Source: Fimenecus sp963624605
GTDB taxonomy: Bacteria > Bacillota > Clostridia > Oscillospirales > Acutalibacteraceae
DNA length: 23,915 bases
Assembly (NCBI GenBank): GCA_963624605.1
Contig: CAVFQD010000024.1
Span: 1 to 23,915, forward strand
Reading direction: 5' to 3'
Position 1 is the first letter of the stretch. Each line of letters opens with the position of its first letter. Both the position numbers and the translations under genes were made by a program. Under the pieces are notes generated by a model. That model searched no databases. It saw only the letters and a program-made list of their open reading frames with translations, and was not told the DNA's origin. Shown piece by piece: positions 8,370 through 15,237 of this stretch.

Positions 8370-8900
8370 TTATTTTATGAAAAGATTTCCGCCGTGTGCG
8401 TCAATGGCAACCGTGAGCGGAAAAGAATTAAATTCCAATTTCTTGACCGATTCACAGCCCAAATCGTCGAACGCAATTACCTCGCATGAGGAAATACACT
8501 TTGAGGCGAGCGCACCCGCTCCGCCTATCGCACAGAAATACACCGCGCCGTTTTTAACGATTGCGTCGCACACCTCTTTTGAGCGTGGACCCTTGCCGAC
8601 CATAGCCGCAAGCCCCATATCAAGCATTTTCGGTGCGTAAACATCCATTCTTGACGAGGTTGTGGGTCCGCATGAGCCGATTGCAAGCCCCTGCGGTGTG
8701 GGAGTCGGTCCCGCATAGTAAACGGTGGCGCCGTTTATATCATAAGGCGTTTTTTCGCCGTTTTCAAGAAGGGAAAATATACGCTTATGCGCGGCGTCAC
8801 GGGAGGTGTAGACAGTGCCGCTCAAATACACGGTGTCCCCCGCTTTAAGGTATTGCGCCGCCTTTTTGATTTCGCTTGTATTGATACTGTACTCGCTCAC
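8370..8900 (-). CDS. Class I fumarase/tartrate dehydratase-type hydro-lyase, beta subunit
   Basis: Corresponds to the C-terminal swivelling domain of Fe-S hydro-lyases (FumA/TtdB type), which with an alpha subunit carrying the 4Fe-4S cluster adds or removes water, usually fumarate/malate or tartrate/oxaloacetate. The 176-residue product has the family's substrate-binding elements: LSGTVYTSRDAAHKR (26-40), YAGPTP (62-67), GPTTSSRMD (78-86), AIGGAGALASK (124-134) and AIDAHGG (165-171). Length is normal for the beta chain. Start is GTG at 8898-8900, with GAGGG in the end of the preceding gene; only 2 bp separate the two genes, so translation is probably coupled. The alpha subunit is not in this operon or anywhere in the window, which is odd for an enzyme normally encoded as an adjacent pair. 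Fumarate versus tartrate specificity cannot be decided here. Confidence 0.9.
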   Translation of the reverse strand: MSEYSINTSEIKKAAQYLKAGDTVYLSGTVYTSRDAAHKRIFSLLENGEKTPYDINGATVYYAGPTPTPQGLAIGSCGPTTSSRMDVYAPKMLDMGLAAMVGKGPRSKEVCDAIVKNGAVYFCAIGGAGALASKCISSCEVIAFDDLGCESVKKLEFNSFPLTVAIDAHGGNLFIK

Positions 8901-8902
8901 TT

Positions 8903-9679
8903 TTAACCCTCTTTTGTGTCAGGCTTGATGTTCAAATTCTCGTGAAATTCGCTGTGAGGCGGGTACTGTATATATGTAAGTCCGCTTCCGTCGTTTGTTT
9001 CAAGCACGCCCGTAGCATCGTCGTCAATTTCAAACGAAACGGAGAGGTCGGGTTCAAACACTGCGTCCTGCCTTATTGCAAGGTTCTTTGCCGCAGCTGC
9101 CATACGCTGAGCGAGAACCGAAATATTGGCGTGGAGCTCGTCAACCGACTTTGTGAATATTGCGGAAATTTTGTCGACCTCCGAAGAGAGCCTTGATATT
9201 TCGCTTGCCTGCTTTGAAATGTCCTCGGAAATGGTCTTGGAAGCGGTGTGCGCCTTTTCGTTGGCAGCCGCAACAATGTTTTCCGAATATTTTCTCGCGT
9301 CAAGGAAAGCCGCACCCAAACGAGCCTGAGCCGCTTCGATTTCCTTATTATTTCTCTCAATTACGGACTTCGCCTTTGAATACTCCTCGGAAACAGCCGA
9401 AAGAGCCTCAACCCTTGAAGTGATTTCGTTATTTTTTTCTTGGAGTGCTTCAATCTTCTCCGTCTTTTCGAAAATCTCATTTTTAAGCTCTTCAAGCTGT
9501 GCGCAATCGTCCGTAAGCTCGACTACCCTTGAGTTGAGCTCTCCGATTTTTTCATCCTTTTTCTCAACATCCGATTTGAGAGCCTCGATTTCCTTTTTAA
9601 GCTCTTCGACATAGGAAATAACATCCTCTTTTTTGAAGCCGCCGAAAACGCTTGTTCTCATAATTTTTTCTGAGTCCAT
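8903..9679 (-). CDS. DivIVA-domain coiled-coil protein
   Basis: The N-terminal segment VFGGFKKEDVISYVEEL (about 11-27) matches the DivIVA/GpsB membrane-targeting and dimerisation motif (F..FKKEDV..Y...L). It is followed by long heptad-rich coiled coil (about 22-125) and a second helical stretch (about 130-200), then an acidic, poorly ordered tail to residue 258. DivIVA proteins mark curved membrane or septa and recruit division, polar growth or sporulation partners; clostridial relatives of this length are mostly uncharacterised, so only a scaffold role at the division site is suggested. Start ATG 9677-9679 has AGGGGTG upstream. First gene of the operon with the hydro-lyase beta subunit and pcrA. 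There are no cysteines in the coiled coil beyond C59, and no membrane segment. Confidence 0.82.
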   Translation of the reverse strand: MDSEKIMRTSVFGGFKKEDVISYVEELKKEIEALKSDVEKKDEKIGELNSRVVELTDDCAQLEELKNEIFEKTEKIEALQEKNNEITSRVEALSAVSEEYSKAKSVIERNNKEIEAAQARLGAAFLDARKYSENIVAAANEKAHTASKTISEDISKQASEISRLSSEVDKISAIFTKSVDELHANISVLAQRMAAAAKNLAIRQDAVFEPDLSVSFEIDDDATGVLETNDGSGLTYIQYPPHSEFHENLNIKPDTKEG

Positions 9680-9718
9680 ATAAACACCCCTACGGATAAA
9701 TTCTGATTATTCTTTTCT

Positions 9719-9747
9719 ATTTTAACAGATTTCTGAGCCAAAAACAA
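9719..9747 (-). promoter_or_regulatory. Probable promoter of the divIVA-like/hydro-lyase/pcrA operon
   Basis: On the minus strand, TTGTTT (9747-9742), 17-bp spacer, TAAAAT (9724-9719), about 40 bp before the start codon. Confidence 0.6.
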
Positions 9748-9774
9748 CCTTAATGTGGATAATTGTCAAATAAA

Positions 9775-9803
9775 TTGATTTTGATTTTTCTTTGTGTTAA
9801 AAT
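9775..9803 (+). promoter_or_regulatory. Sigma-A promoter of the alpha/beta hydrolase gene
   Basis: TTGATT at 9775-9780, 17-bp spacer, TAAAAT at 9798-9803. It lies back to back with the minus-strand operon promoter. Confidence 0.7.
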
Positions 9804-9825
9804 AAGGATAAAAGGAGTGAACATT

Positions 9826-10806
9826 ATGTCAAACGGTAAAAAACACGGCGCCCTGAAATACCTGGCGATTGTTGCGGGCGCATTCGTTACAACATTTTAT
9901 GTTTCAGGCGAAATCGCTTATCATTTTGTTCTTTCAAGGAAGGGTCTGACAGGCCCGATTTCAGGCGTATTTGTCAACAAGGAAGTTAAAAACATCGCAA
10001 GCGATGAATACAGAAACAAGCTTGAAAACATACTTAAAGAGGGCGCAAAATGGTTTGAGGAATTCCCCAAGGAAAAACTTGAAACCAAGAACAGAGACGG
10101 CGATACGCTCCATGCCGACTTAATCAAGCCCGACAAGGAGAGCAATGTGTATGTTTTCTGCATACACGGCTACACCTCCGCACCGAAGTATATGGGAATT
10201 TATGCAAAGAAGTTCCGTGAGCTCGGCTACAATGTTATTCTCCCGAGTCTTCGCGGTCACGCCGACAGCGAAGAGGAGTTTATTTCAATGGGCTGGAAGG
10301 ACAGACTTGATGTTGTCGATTGGATAAATTATGTCGTTTCCGAACACCCCGACTGCAAAATCGTTCTCCACGGCGTTTCAATGGGTGCGGCTACAACTAT
10401 GATGACTCTCGGCGAAGAGCTCCCCGAAAATGTCAAGGCGGCTATTGAGGATTGCGGATATACAAATGTGTGGGATGTCTTAAAGCACAAGATGTCAAAG
10501 ATGAAAATCCCCGAATTTCCGTTCCTTTACAGTGCAAACAACATAAATCAGCTCAGGGAAAAGTTCAACTTCAAGGAGGCTTCGTGCACCGAACAGCTTA
10601 AAAAGTGCGTTACTCCCCTGCTGTTCATCCACGGCGAAAAGGACGACTTTGTTCCGTACAGTATGCTTGACGGAGTTTATAATGCGGCTGAAAACTGCGA
10701 AAAGGAAAAGCTTTCCGTACCCGACGCTCCGCACGCGCGTTCCGTATGCGCTCATCCCGAGCTTTACTGGAGCACCGTAACGGCTTTCCTCAAAAAATAC
10801 CTTTAA
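9826..10806 (+). CDS. Membrane-anchored alpha/beta hydrolase (BAAT/YqkD-like)
   Basis: Serine hydrolase of the alpha/beta fold, probably facing outwards: a Lys/His-rich N-terminus precedes one hydrophobic segment (about 10-32) that looks like an uncleaved signal anchor. The 326-residue product has the oxyanion-hole HG (H114-G115 in CIHGYTS), the nucleophile S185 in GVSMG (183-187), an acid D274 in HGEKDDFVP and H303 in APHARS, that is, a complete Ser-Asp-His triad in the right order. Length and layout resemble Bacillus YqkD and related 'cell surface hydrolases' whose substrate is unknown; an ester or peptide substrate is possible. ATG at 9826 is chosen because AAAGGAGTG precedes it; the frame's earlier ATG at 9763 lies upstream of the promoter. 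Monocistronic between its promoter and a terminator. Confidence 0.87.
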   Translation: MSNGKKHGALKYLAIVAGAFVTTFYVSGEIAYHFVLSRKGLTGPISGVFVNKEVKNIASDEYRNKLENILKEGAKWFEEFPKEKLETKNRDGDTLHADLIKPDKESNVYVFCIHGYTSAPKYMGIYAKKFRELGYNVILPSLRGHADSEEEFISMGWKDRLDVVDWINYVVSEHPDCKIVLHGVSMGAATTMMTLGEELPENVKAAIEDCGYTNVWDVLKHKMSKMKIPEFPFLYSANNINQLREKFNFKEASCTEQLKKCVTPLLFIHGEKDDFVPYSMLDGVYNAAENCEKEKLSVPDAPHARSVCAHPELYWSTVTAFLKKYL

Positions 10807-10822
10807 TCGGCATTTATCCATC

Positions 10823-10854
10823 AGCACGGTTCAGTTGAGCCGTGCTTTTCTTTT
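10823..10854 (+). terminator. Rho-independent terminator after the hydrolase
   Basis: AGCACGGTTC (10823-10832) pairs with GAGCCGTGCT (10837-10846), one G-U pair, followed by a T-rich tail interrupted by one C. Confidence 0.82.
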
Positions 10855-10855
10855 G

Positions 10856-10885
10856 TCATAAATCGTACAACTTCCGAATATAAAT
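10856..10885 (+). promoter_or_regulatory. Candidate sigma-E promoter of spoIVA
   Basis: TCATAAAT at 10856-10863 and AATATAAAT at 10877-10885, 13 bp apart, loosely resemble the mother-cell sigma-E boxes (ATA-type -35, CATACAAT-type -10). No good sigma-A pair is visible. The assignment leans on the known sigma-E control of spoIVA. Confidence 0.35.
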
Positions 10886-10940
10886 TTATCGAAAAACAAA
10901 TTCAAATCTTCAAAACAGAGGATTTTAGGAGGTACTGTTA

Positions 10941-12419
10941 ATGGCAGAAAGAAGTATATATGCCGATATAGCGAGCAGAACAAACGGGGATATTTATATC
11001 GGCGTTGTCGGTCCCGTAAGAACAGGTAAATCGACCTTTATAAAGAAATTTATGGACACCCTTGTTATTCCGAATATAGACGACCCGGCTATTCACGACC
11101 GTGCCACCGACGAGCTTCCGCAATCTGCCGCCGGAAGAACCATTATGACAACAGAGCCGAAGTTTATCCCCGAGAGTGCTGTTGAAATCACGCTTCCCGA
11201 CAACGCTTCTCTTAAAGTCAGGATGATTGACTGCGTCGGATATATCGTTCCGAGCTCGCTCGGGTACATTGAAGGCGAGAACCCGAGAATGGTGAACACA
11301 CCTTGGTACGACCACGAAATCCCTTTCAATATGGCGGCTGAAATCGGCACGCAAAAGGTTATTACCGAGCACTCGACAATAGGTCTTGTAATTACGACGG
11401 ACGGCAGTATTTCCGATATACCGAGGGAGGAGTATGAACAGGCGGAGGAACGTGTTGTTAACGAATTAAAGGAGCTTAACAAGCCGTTTATCGTACTGCT
11501 CAACTGTACATATCCGAAAAGCGAAAGCGCAACCGCAACGGCAGCAAGACTTACCGAAAAATACCGTGTGCCCGTCATTCCCGTAAACTGCCTTGAGCTT
11601 GACGAAAGCGAAATCAAAGAAATTCTCACACAGGTGCTTTTTGAATTTCCTATCAAGGAGATATGCATTGATTTTCCGTCGTGGCTTATTTCCCTGCCGC
11701 ACGACCACTGGTTACGGCAGAGCGTTACGGGAGTTGTAGCAAGGGCAACGGAAAATCTTACTCTTGTGCGTGATGTCGGCTTGCTCACAAACGAATTGAA
11801 GCAGTGCGAATATATCACGGACGCCTCGGTCGCGCGAATGAATCTCGGAGACGGCAGTGCGTTTATTGACGCAAGGATGAGTAACGACCTTTTCTATAAA
11901 ATCATCGCCGAATACACGGGGCTTGAAATTAGCGGCGAATATGAGCTGATGAAATGTATGTGCGAGCTCAGCCGCACCAAAAAAGAATACGACAAAATCA
12001 AAAATGCTCTTGACGAGGTTGAAAACACGGGCTACGGAATTATAATGCCCGACATTGACGAGCTGAAATTGCAGGAGCCGGAAATTATAAAACAGGGCGG
12101 AAGATACGGAGTAAGGCTTTCGGCGTCCGCACCGTCAATTCATATGATAAAAGCAAATATTCAGACCGAGGTTGCACCGATTGTCGGAACGGAAAGTCAG
12201 TCGGAGGAGCTTGTAAAATATCTGCTTGCAGGCTTCGAGGAAGACCCGACGAAGATATGGGAGTCAAACATTTTCGGAAAATCGCTTAATGACCTTGTAA
12301 ATGAGGGGCTTCGAAGCAAGCTGTTTCATATGCCGAACGAGGCGAGGATGAAGATGCAGGAAACTCTCGAAAAGGTTATTAACGAAGGTTGTAACGGCTT
12401 AATTTGTATAATTTTATAA
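10941..12419 (+). CDS. spoIVA: Stage IV sporulation protein A, spore-coat morphogenetic ATPase
   Basis: Made in the mother cell, SpoIVA binds the forespore membrane through SpoVM, hydrolyses ATP and polymerises irreversibly into the basement layer of the spore coat; it is also needed for cortex formation. The 492-residue product has the same length as the Bacillus protein. Its TRAFAC GTPase-like N-terminal domain shows Walker A GPVRTGKST (24-32), the TIMTTEPKF segment (67-75) containing the sensor threonine region, Walker B RMIDCVG (94-100) and the LLNCTYPKS loop (186-194) in place of the GTPase NKxD. The C-terminus ends in the conserved hydrophobic CNGLICIIL, involved in localisation and interaction. 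Start ATG at 10941 has a strong AGGAGGT 7 bp upstream. It implies the organism forms endospores or descends recently from one that does. Confidence 0.97.
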   Translation: MAERSIYADIASRTNGDIYIGVVGPVRTGKSTFIKKFMDTLVIPNIDDPAIHDRATDELPQSAAGRTIMTTEPKFIPESAVEITLPDNASLKVRMIDCVGYIVPSSLGYIEGENPRMVNTPWYDHEIPFNMAAEIGTQKVITEHSTIGLVITTDGSISDIPREEYEQAEERVVNELKELNKPFIVLLNCTYPKSESATATAARLTEKYRVPVIPVNCLELDESEIKEILTQVLFEFPIKEICIDFPSWLISLPHDHWLRQSVTGVVARATENLTLVRDVGLLTNELKQCEYITDASVARMNLGDGSAFIDARMSNDLFYKIIAEYTGLEISGEYELMKCMCELSRTKKEYDKIKNALDEVENTGYGIIMPDIDELKLQEPEIIKQGGRYGVRLSASAPSIHMIKANIQTEVAPIVGTESQSEELVKYLLAGFEEDPTKIWESNIFGKSLNDLVNEGLRSKLFHMPNEARMKMQETLEKVINEGCNGLICIIL

Positions 12420-12424
12420 AATTA

Positions 12425-12449
12425 AAGCGAGTGATTTTTCCACTCGCTT
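12425..12449 (+). terminator. Hairpin after spoIVA, weak terminator
   Basis: Perfect 9-bp stem AAGCGAGTG / CACTCGCTT with a 7-nt loop, but no T run follows, so read-through into the small downstream gene is likely. Confidence 0.5.
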
Positions 12450-12512
12450 ATCTGTATATTATTATAAAGAAACGGGAATACTGTTTTCAAAGCAATATAA
12501 GGAGTTGAAAAT

Positions 12513-12725
12513 ATGCTTGACAAAATCGCTTTGGTTATTCTCGTTATCGGCGGCGTAAACTGGGGCTCAATCGGTTTGTTTCAGTTCGACATAGTAAGCT
12601 GGATATGCGGCGGTCAGGACGCAATTCTCGCAAGAATTATCTATACGCTTGTCGCACTCTCGGCAATCTGGTGCATATCGCTTTTGTTCAGGGAAAACGA
12701 AATTGTCGCAACCAACGAAGAATAA
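12513..12725 (+). CDS. Small DUF378 (YuzA-like) membrane protein
   Basis: A 70-residue protein with two membrane helices (about 5-24 and 38-59) joined by a short loop. The family signature is present: LVILVIGGVNWGSIGLFQFD (7-26), with the characteristic G-x-x-N-W-G, then ARIIYTLVALSA (40-51). No biochemical function is known for DUF378. A clean AAGGAGTTG ribosome site lies 8 bp before the ATG. It lies 93 bp after spoIVA on the same strand with only a weak hairpin between, so it may be read from the spoIVA transcript, though a role in sporulation is not shown. Confidence 0.88.
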   Translation: MLDKIALVILVIGGVNWGSIGLFQFDIVSWICGGQDAILARIIYTLVALSAIWCISLLFRENEIVATNEE

Positions 12726-12737
12726 CCCCGTATGCGC

Positions 12738-12769
12738 AAAAAAGACACCGTCTGAGCGACGGTGTCTTT
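12738..12769. terminator. Bidirectional terminator between the DUF378 gene and the dockerin protein gene
   Basis: Perfect 12-bp stem AAAGACACCGTC (12741-12752) with GACGGTGTCTTT (12758-12769). On the minus strand it is followed by TTTTTT, so it is strongest for the dockerin gene; on the plus strand the tail is TTT only. Confidence 0.88.
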
Positions 12770-12797
12770 CGTTATATTATCTTATAAATAAGCTTTA

Positions 12798-14957
12798 TCA
12801 AACCGGCTGATTTGCAATCTTCTCAAGGATAGCCTTTGCGTCAACGATTGAAACCGTACCGTCATCGTTCATATCTGCAAGATACTTCTGATAATCGTTA
12901 AGTGTTTCGAGGTCAACAAGATATCTGAGAGTGAGCTTAGCGTCAACAAGCGATACTGCTTCGCTCATATCGACATCGCCCTTTTCGTAGTTTGCATACT
13001 TAATGTTCTTAGCTGTTGAGTCCATGTGGGCACCAAACATATACATAATAACCGGATCCGAATAGGTATTACCGTCGCTGTCTGTCTTTGATTGTGCCGA
13101 CATAGCAGTAGCGTCATAAGAAATGTTAATTCTCTCAATTTCGCCTGTACCGTACATATTGTCTGCCGAAGCGTCAACAAATTTAACCGTGCAAGTAACA
13201 TTTGTATACATCAGCTCTGAATTGAGAAGTGTTATCTTTAACGCATCTGTTAAACTGCTTGCACTGTTTGCAAGTGAAACATTAAGAGCATTTACGAATT
13301 CTTCATTTGTTACATAGTCATTTGTAAGATGTGAAAGTCCTTCATATCCGTTATCATCAGACTGATTTTCAAGAGTAAAGGTAATAGTGCCTGATTCGGA
13401 ATCAAATGCGGCTTCCTGGATGTCAAATACATCAAGCTCTGTTGCTTTAACTGCATATCTTTCGTCAAGCTTATTCGTAGCTGCTGTTGCAACCGGAATG
13501 TTTGCTGAGGTTGCACCTATAGCAAGCTGCTCTTTTGCAGCGGTACCCATTGATGAAGCTAATTTGCTTCCCAAAGTCTGGAACACGCCAGAAAGAGATG
13601 AGTCCAAAGATTCGATTTCAGCTTGTGTGTTTACAACATATTTACAATCCGGATCGTCTATGTATCCGCACTGGCAATCGACGCTTCTGCAAGCTCCATC
13701 CTTATCACAGGGATGAGTTGAAGTACAGCCCGTTCCTGTCGGGCAGCATGTGCAACAGCCTGCAACATCCTTACAGGTGCACTTCCATATCTGATGGGGG
13801 TGAGCCGAAGTACAAATATCCGTACTACCCTCAGTCGATGAATTTTTACATACCCATTTATTAGCTCTGATATCGGTACCGAGATTCTCGTCTACTCTGA
13901 TTTCAATATTGTCAACAACGCCCAAAATTGCTCCCAACGCAGTGGAAAGAACGGTATTTGAAGAGAGCAAGCCTGCAGTGTTAAGCGTAAAGACATAATC
14001 AATCTTATTACCGTCTTCGTCTTCGCCGCCCTCAAAGTTGCTCAATCTTGCATAATCATAACCTGCTTTTGTGTCAACGATATTAGCCGTGCCGGCATTT
14101 ACCATTTCAGCAAGCTTTGCGTAATCGAAATCGCTTGCTTCGTTAAAGTAAGCAAAAGAGCTGTATGAAGTTGTTTCGGTAAGTGAAAATACTGCGTCAA
14201 ACGGCGTGGGGTTAATATATGTAATTGATGCACGACCGTTGAGTCTGTAGGAATAGGTAAGATTAGTAATTCTGCCTTCCGTATTAAAAGTAACTCTAAC
14301 CTGAAGGTTTGTAATGGTAAGAGTAAAGTTATCAATTGTAAGTGCTGTATTGTGCGACGCGGCACTGTTTATAATGACATTGTCAAGTCCTGTCGCACGG
14401 GGATAATTTGCAGAAATGTCCGCAAGAACCGAATCCTCGACCTTTTCATCGGCAGTAAGGTCGATATCAGCATATTTAAGCGTATAAACGCTGCCTAATT
14501 TTGTTGCACTTACGACATCCTCAGCATCAAGGGTGAGAGCCTTAAGAGCGTCTCTGCCGATTGTGAGAGATGCGTCGGAATTCTTTTTAACCTGTGTATA
14601 TACCGCAGTCAGATCGACAAGATTTTCTAAAATCTTGTTGTAATTATAAGAACCGTCAGAATTGTGGTACGGCTCTGCCGAATATTCCGGATAGCATGCA
14701 TCCATAACGGCGTTGATATTTGATACATTGCCGTCCGAGAAGATTACATTACTATTAAGACTTCTTTGGAACAAATATCCCGGCAAATTATGTGTTGTGC
14801 CGTCCCCATTGTCCGGATTTGCAATGTATGCGGTCTGTTCGTTGATTTTGTCAACTACCTCTTGAGGCGATGCATCGGCAGCAAACGCAACGAATGCCAC
14901 AGTGATACTCGAAATGAGCATTACCATTGCAAGAAGAATCGATAAGATCTTTTTCAT
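12798..14957 (-). CDS. Secreted protein with 14-cysteine segment and C-terminal dockerin-like module
   Basis: No enzyme family is recognised. The 719-residue product starts with a Sec signal peptide (MKKILSILLAMVMLISSITV, likely cut after AFVAFA, about residue 26). The body (about 28-655) looks like beta-rich repeats; two halves, about 140-240 and 500-615, seem to share a layout, perhaps an old duplication. Between them lies a Cys/His-rich segment (370-438) with 14 cysteines, including CTCKDVAGCCTCC. The C-terminus (658-717) is a type I dockerin-like pair: a first loop with a weakened calcium site (GDVDMSEAVSLVDAKLTLRY) and a canonical second one (DMNDDGTVSIVDAKAIL). Dockerins bind cohesins on scaffoldins at the cell surface. 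The ATG at 14957 is used because AAGGAGC is well spaced from it; an in-frame TTG two codons earlier is too close. Its GC content and codon use look lower than in the neighbours. Confidence 0.82.
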   Translation of the reverse strand: MKKILSILLAMVMLISSITVAFVAFAADASPQEVVDKINEQTAYIANPDNGDGTTHNLPGYLFQRSLNSNVIFSDGNVSNINAVMDACYPEYSAEPYHNSDGSYNYNKILENLVDLTAVYTQVKKNSDASLTIGRDALKALTLDAEDVVSATKLGSVYTLKYADIDLTADEKVEDSVLADISANYPRATGLDNVIINSAASHNTALTIDNFTLTITNLQVRVTFNTEGRITNLTYSYRLNGRASITYINPTPFDAVFSLTETTSYSSFAYFNEASDFDYAKLAEMVNAGTANIVDTKAGYDYARLSNFEGGEDEDGNKIDYVFTLNTAGLLSSNTVLSTALGAILGVVDNIEIRVDENLGTDIRANKWVCKNSSTEGSTDICTSAHPHQIWKCTCKDVAGCCTCCPTGTGCTSTHPCDKDGACRSVDCQCGYIDDPDCKYVVNTQAEIESLDSSLSGVFQTLGSKLASSMGTAAKEQLAIGATSANIPVATAATNKLDERYAVKATELDVFDIQEAAFDSESGTITFTLENQSDDNGYEGLSHLTNDYVTNEEFVNALNVSLANSASSLTDALKITLLNSELMYTNVTCTVKFVDASADNMYGTGEIERINISYDATAMSAQSKTDSDGNTYSDPVIMYMFGAHMDSTAKNIKYANYEKGDVDMSEAVSLVDAKLTLRYLVDLETLNDYQKYLADMNDDGTVSIVDAKAILEKIANQPV
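13644..13850 (-). other. Cysteine-rich segment of the dockerin protein
   Basis: Encodes residues 370-438. Cysteines at 370, 382, 393, 395, 401, 402, 404, 405, 411, 417, 423, 428, 430 and 438, with His at 386, 388 and 415. The even count would allow seven disulfides outside the cell, or metal binding. It is free of other obvious motifs and sits between the two larger beta-rich parts. Confidence 0.8.
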
Positions 14958-14991
14958 TTTCAAAAGCTCCTTATAAGAAATTGTATTTTCA

Positions 14992-15013
14992 CCCGTCTCG
15001 GGACATAGGTCCC
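14992..15013 (-). promoter_or_regulatory. Leader hairpins of the dockerin protein gene
   Basis: In the untranslated leader (minus strand) GGGAC (15013-15009) can pair with GUCCC (15004-15000), with loop CUAU. Alternatively CCCG (15002-14999) can pair with CGGG (14995-14992), with loop AGA. The two stems share bases and exclude each other. No known riboswitch class was recognised. Confidence 0.4.
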
Positions 15014-15037
15014 TTATGGTGCATAATTACATTTCAT

Positions 15038-15066
15038 ATAATATCACAAGAGATTTATTTTTGCAA
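15038..15066 (-). promoter_or_regulatory. Promoter of the dockerin protein gene
   Basis: On the minus strand, TTGCAA (15066-15061), 17-bp spacer, TATTAT (15043-15038); leader of about 75 nt. A second possible -35 (TTGACA, 15077-15072) lies further upstream. Confidence 0.65.
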
Positions 15067-15168
15067 TAAGATTGTCAAATTTTTTTGACGAAAACCGATA
15101 TTTTTATCGGATTACACAACAGAACCCATATCTTATTTATCAGCATTGCACAAAACGGGGCATTTTGT

Positions 15169-15197
15169 TTGAAAATTACGGAAAACTGTGATATAGT
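15169..15197 (+). promoter_or_regulatory. Sigma-A promoter of the ABC-F gene
   Basis: TTGAAA at 15169-15174, 17-bp spacer, TATAGT at 15192-15197; about 40 bp before the start codon. Confidence 0.7.
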
Positions 15198-15237
15198 ATT
15201 CAGAGTTTATTATTACATTATATATAACGGAGAAATT

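Noticed and set aside
11093..11818. 241-codon minus-strand frame opposite spoIVA
   Set aside because: Antisense shadow of a conserved gene; low-complexity Ser-rich translation with no motif.
14992..15013. Known riboswitch class in the dockerin gene leader
   Set aside because: The leader is short and lacks the conserved cores of classes I can recall (for example c-di-GMP, preQ1, fluoride); only two competing hairpins can be supported.
15085..15237. 51-codon N-terminal extension of the ABC-F protein
   Set aside because: Crosses the -35/-10 boxes at 15169-15197 and is not part of the ABC-F fold.
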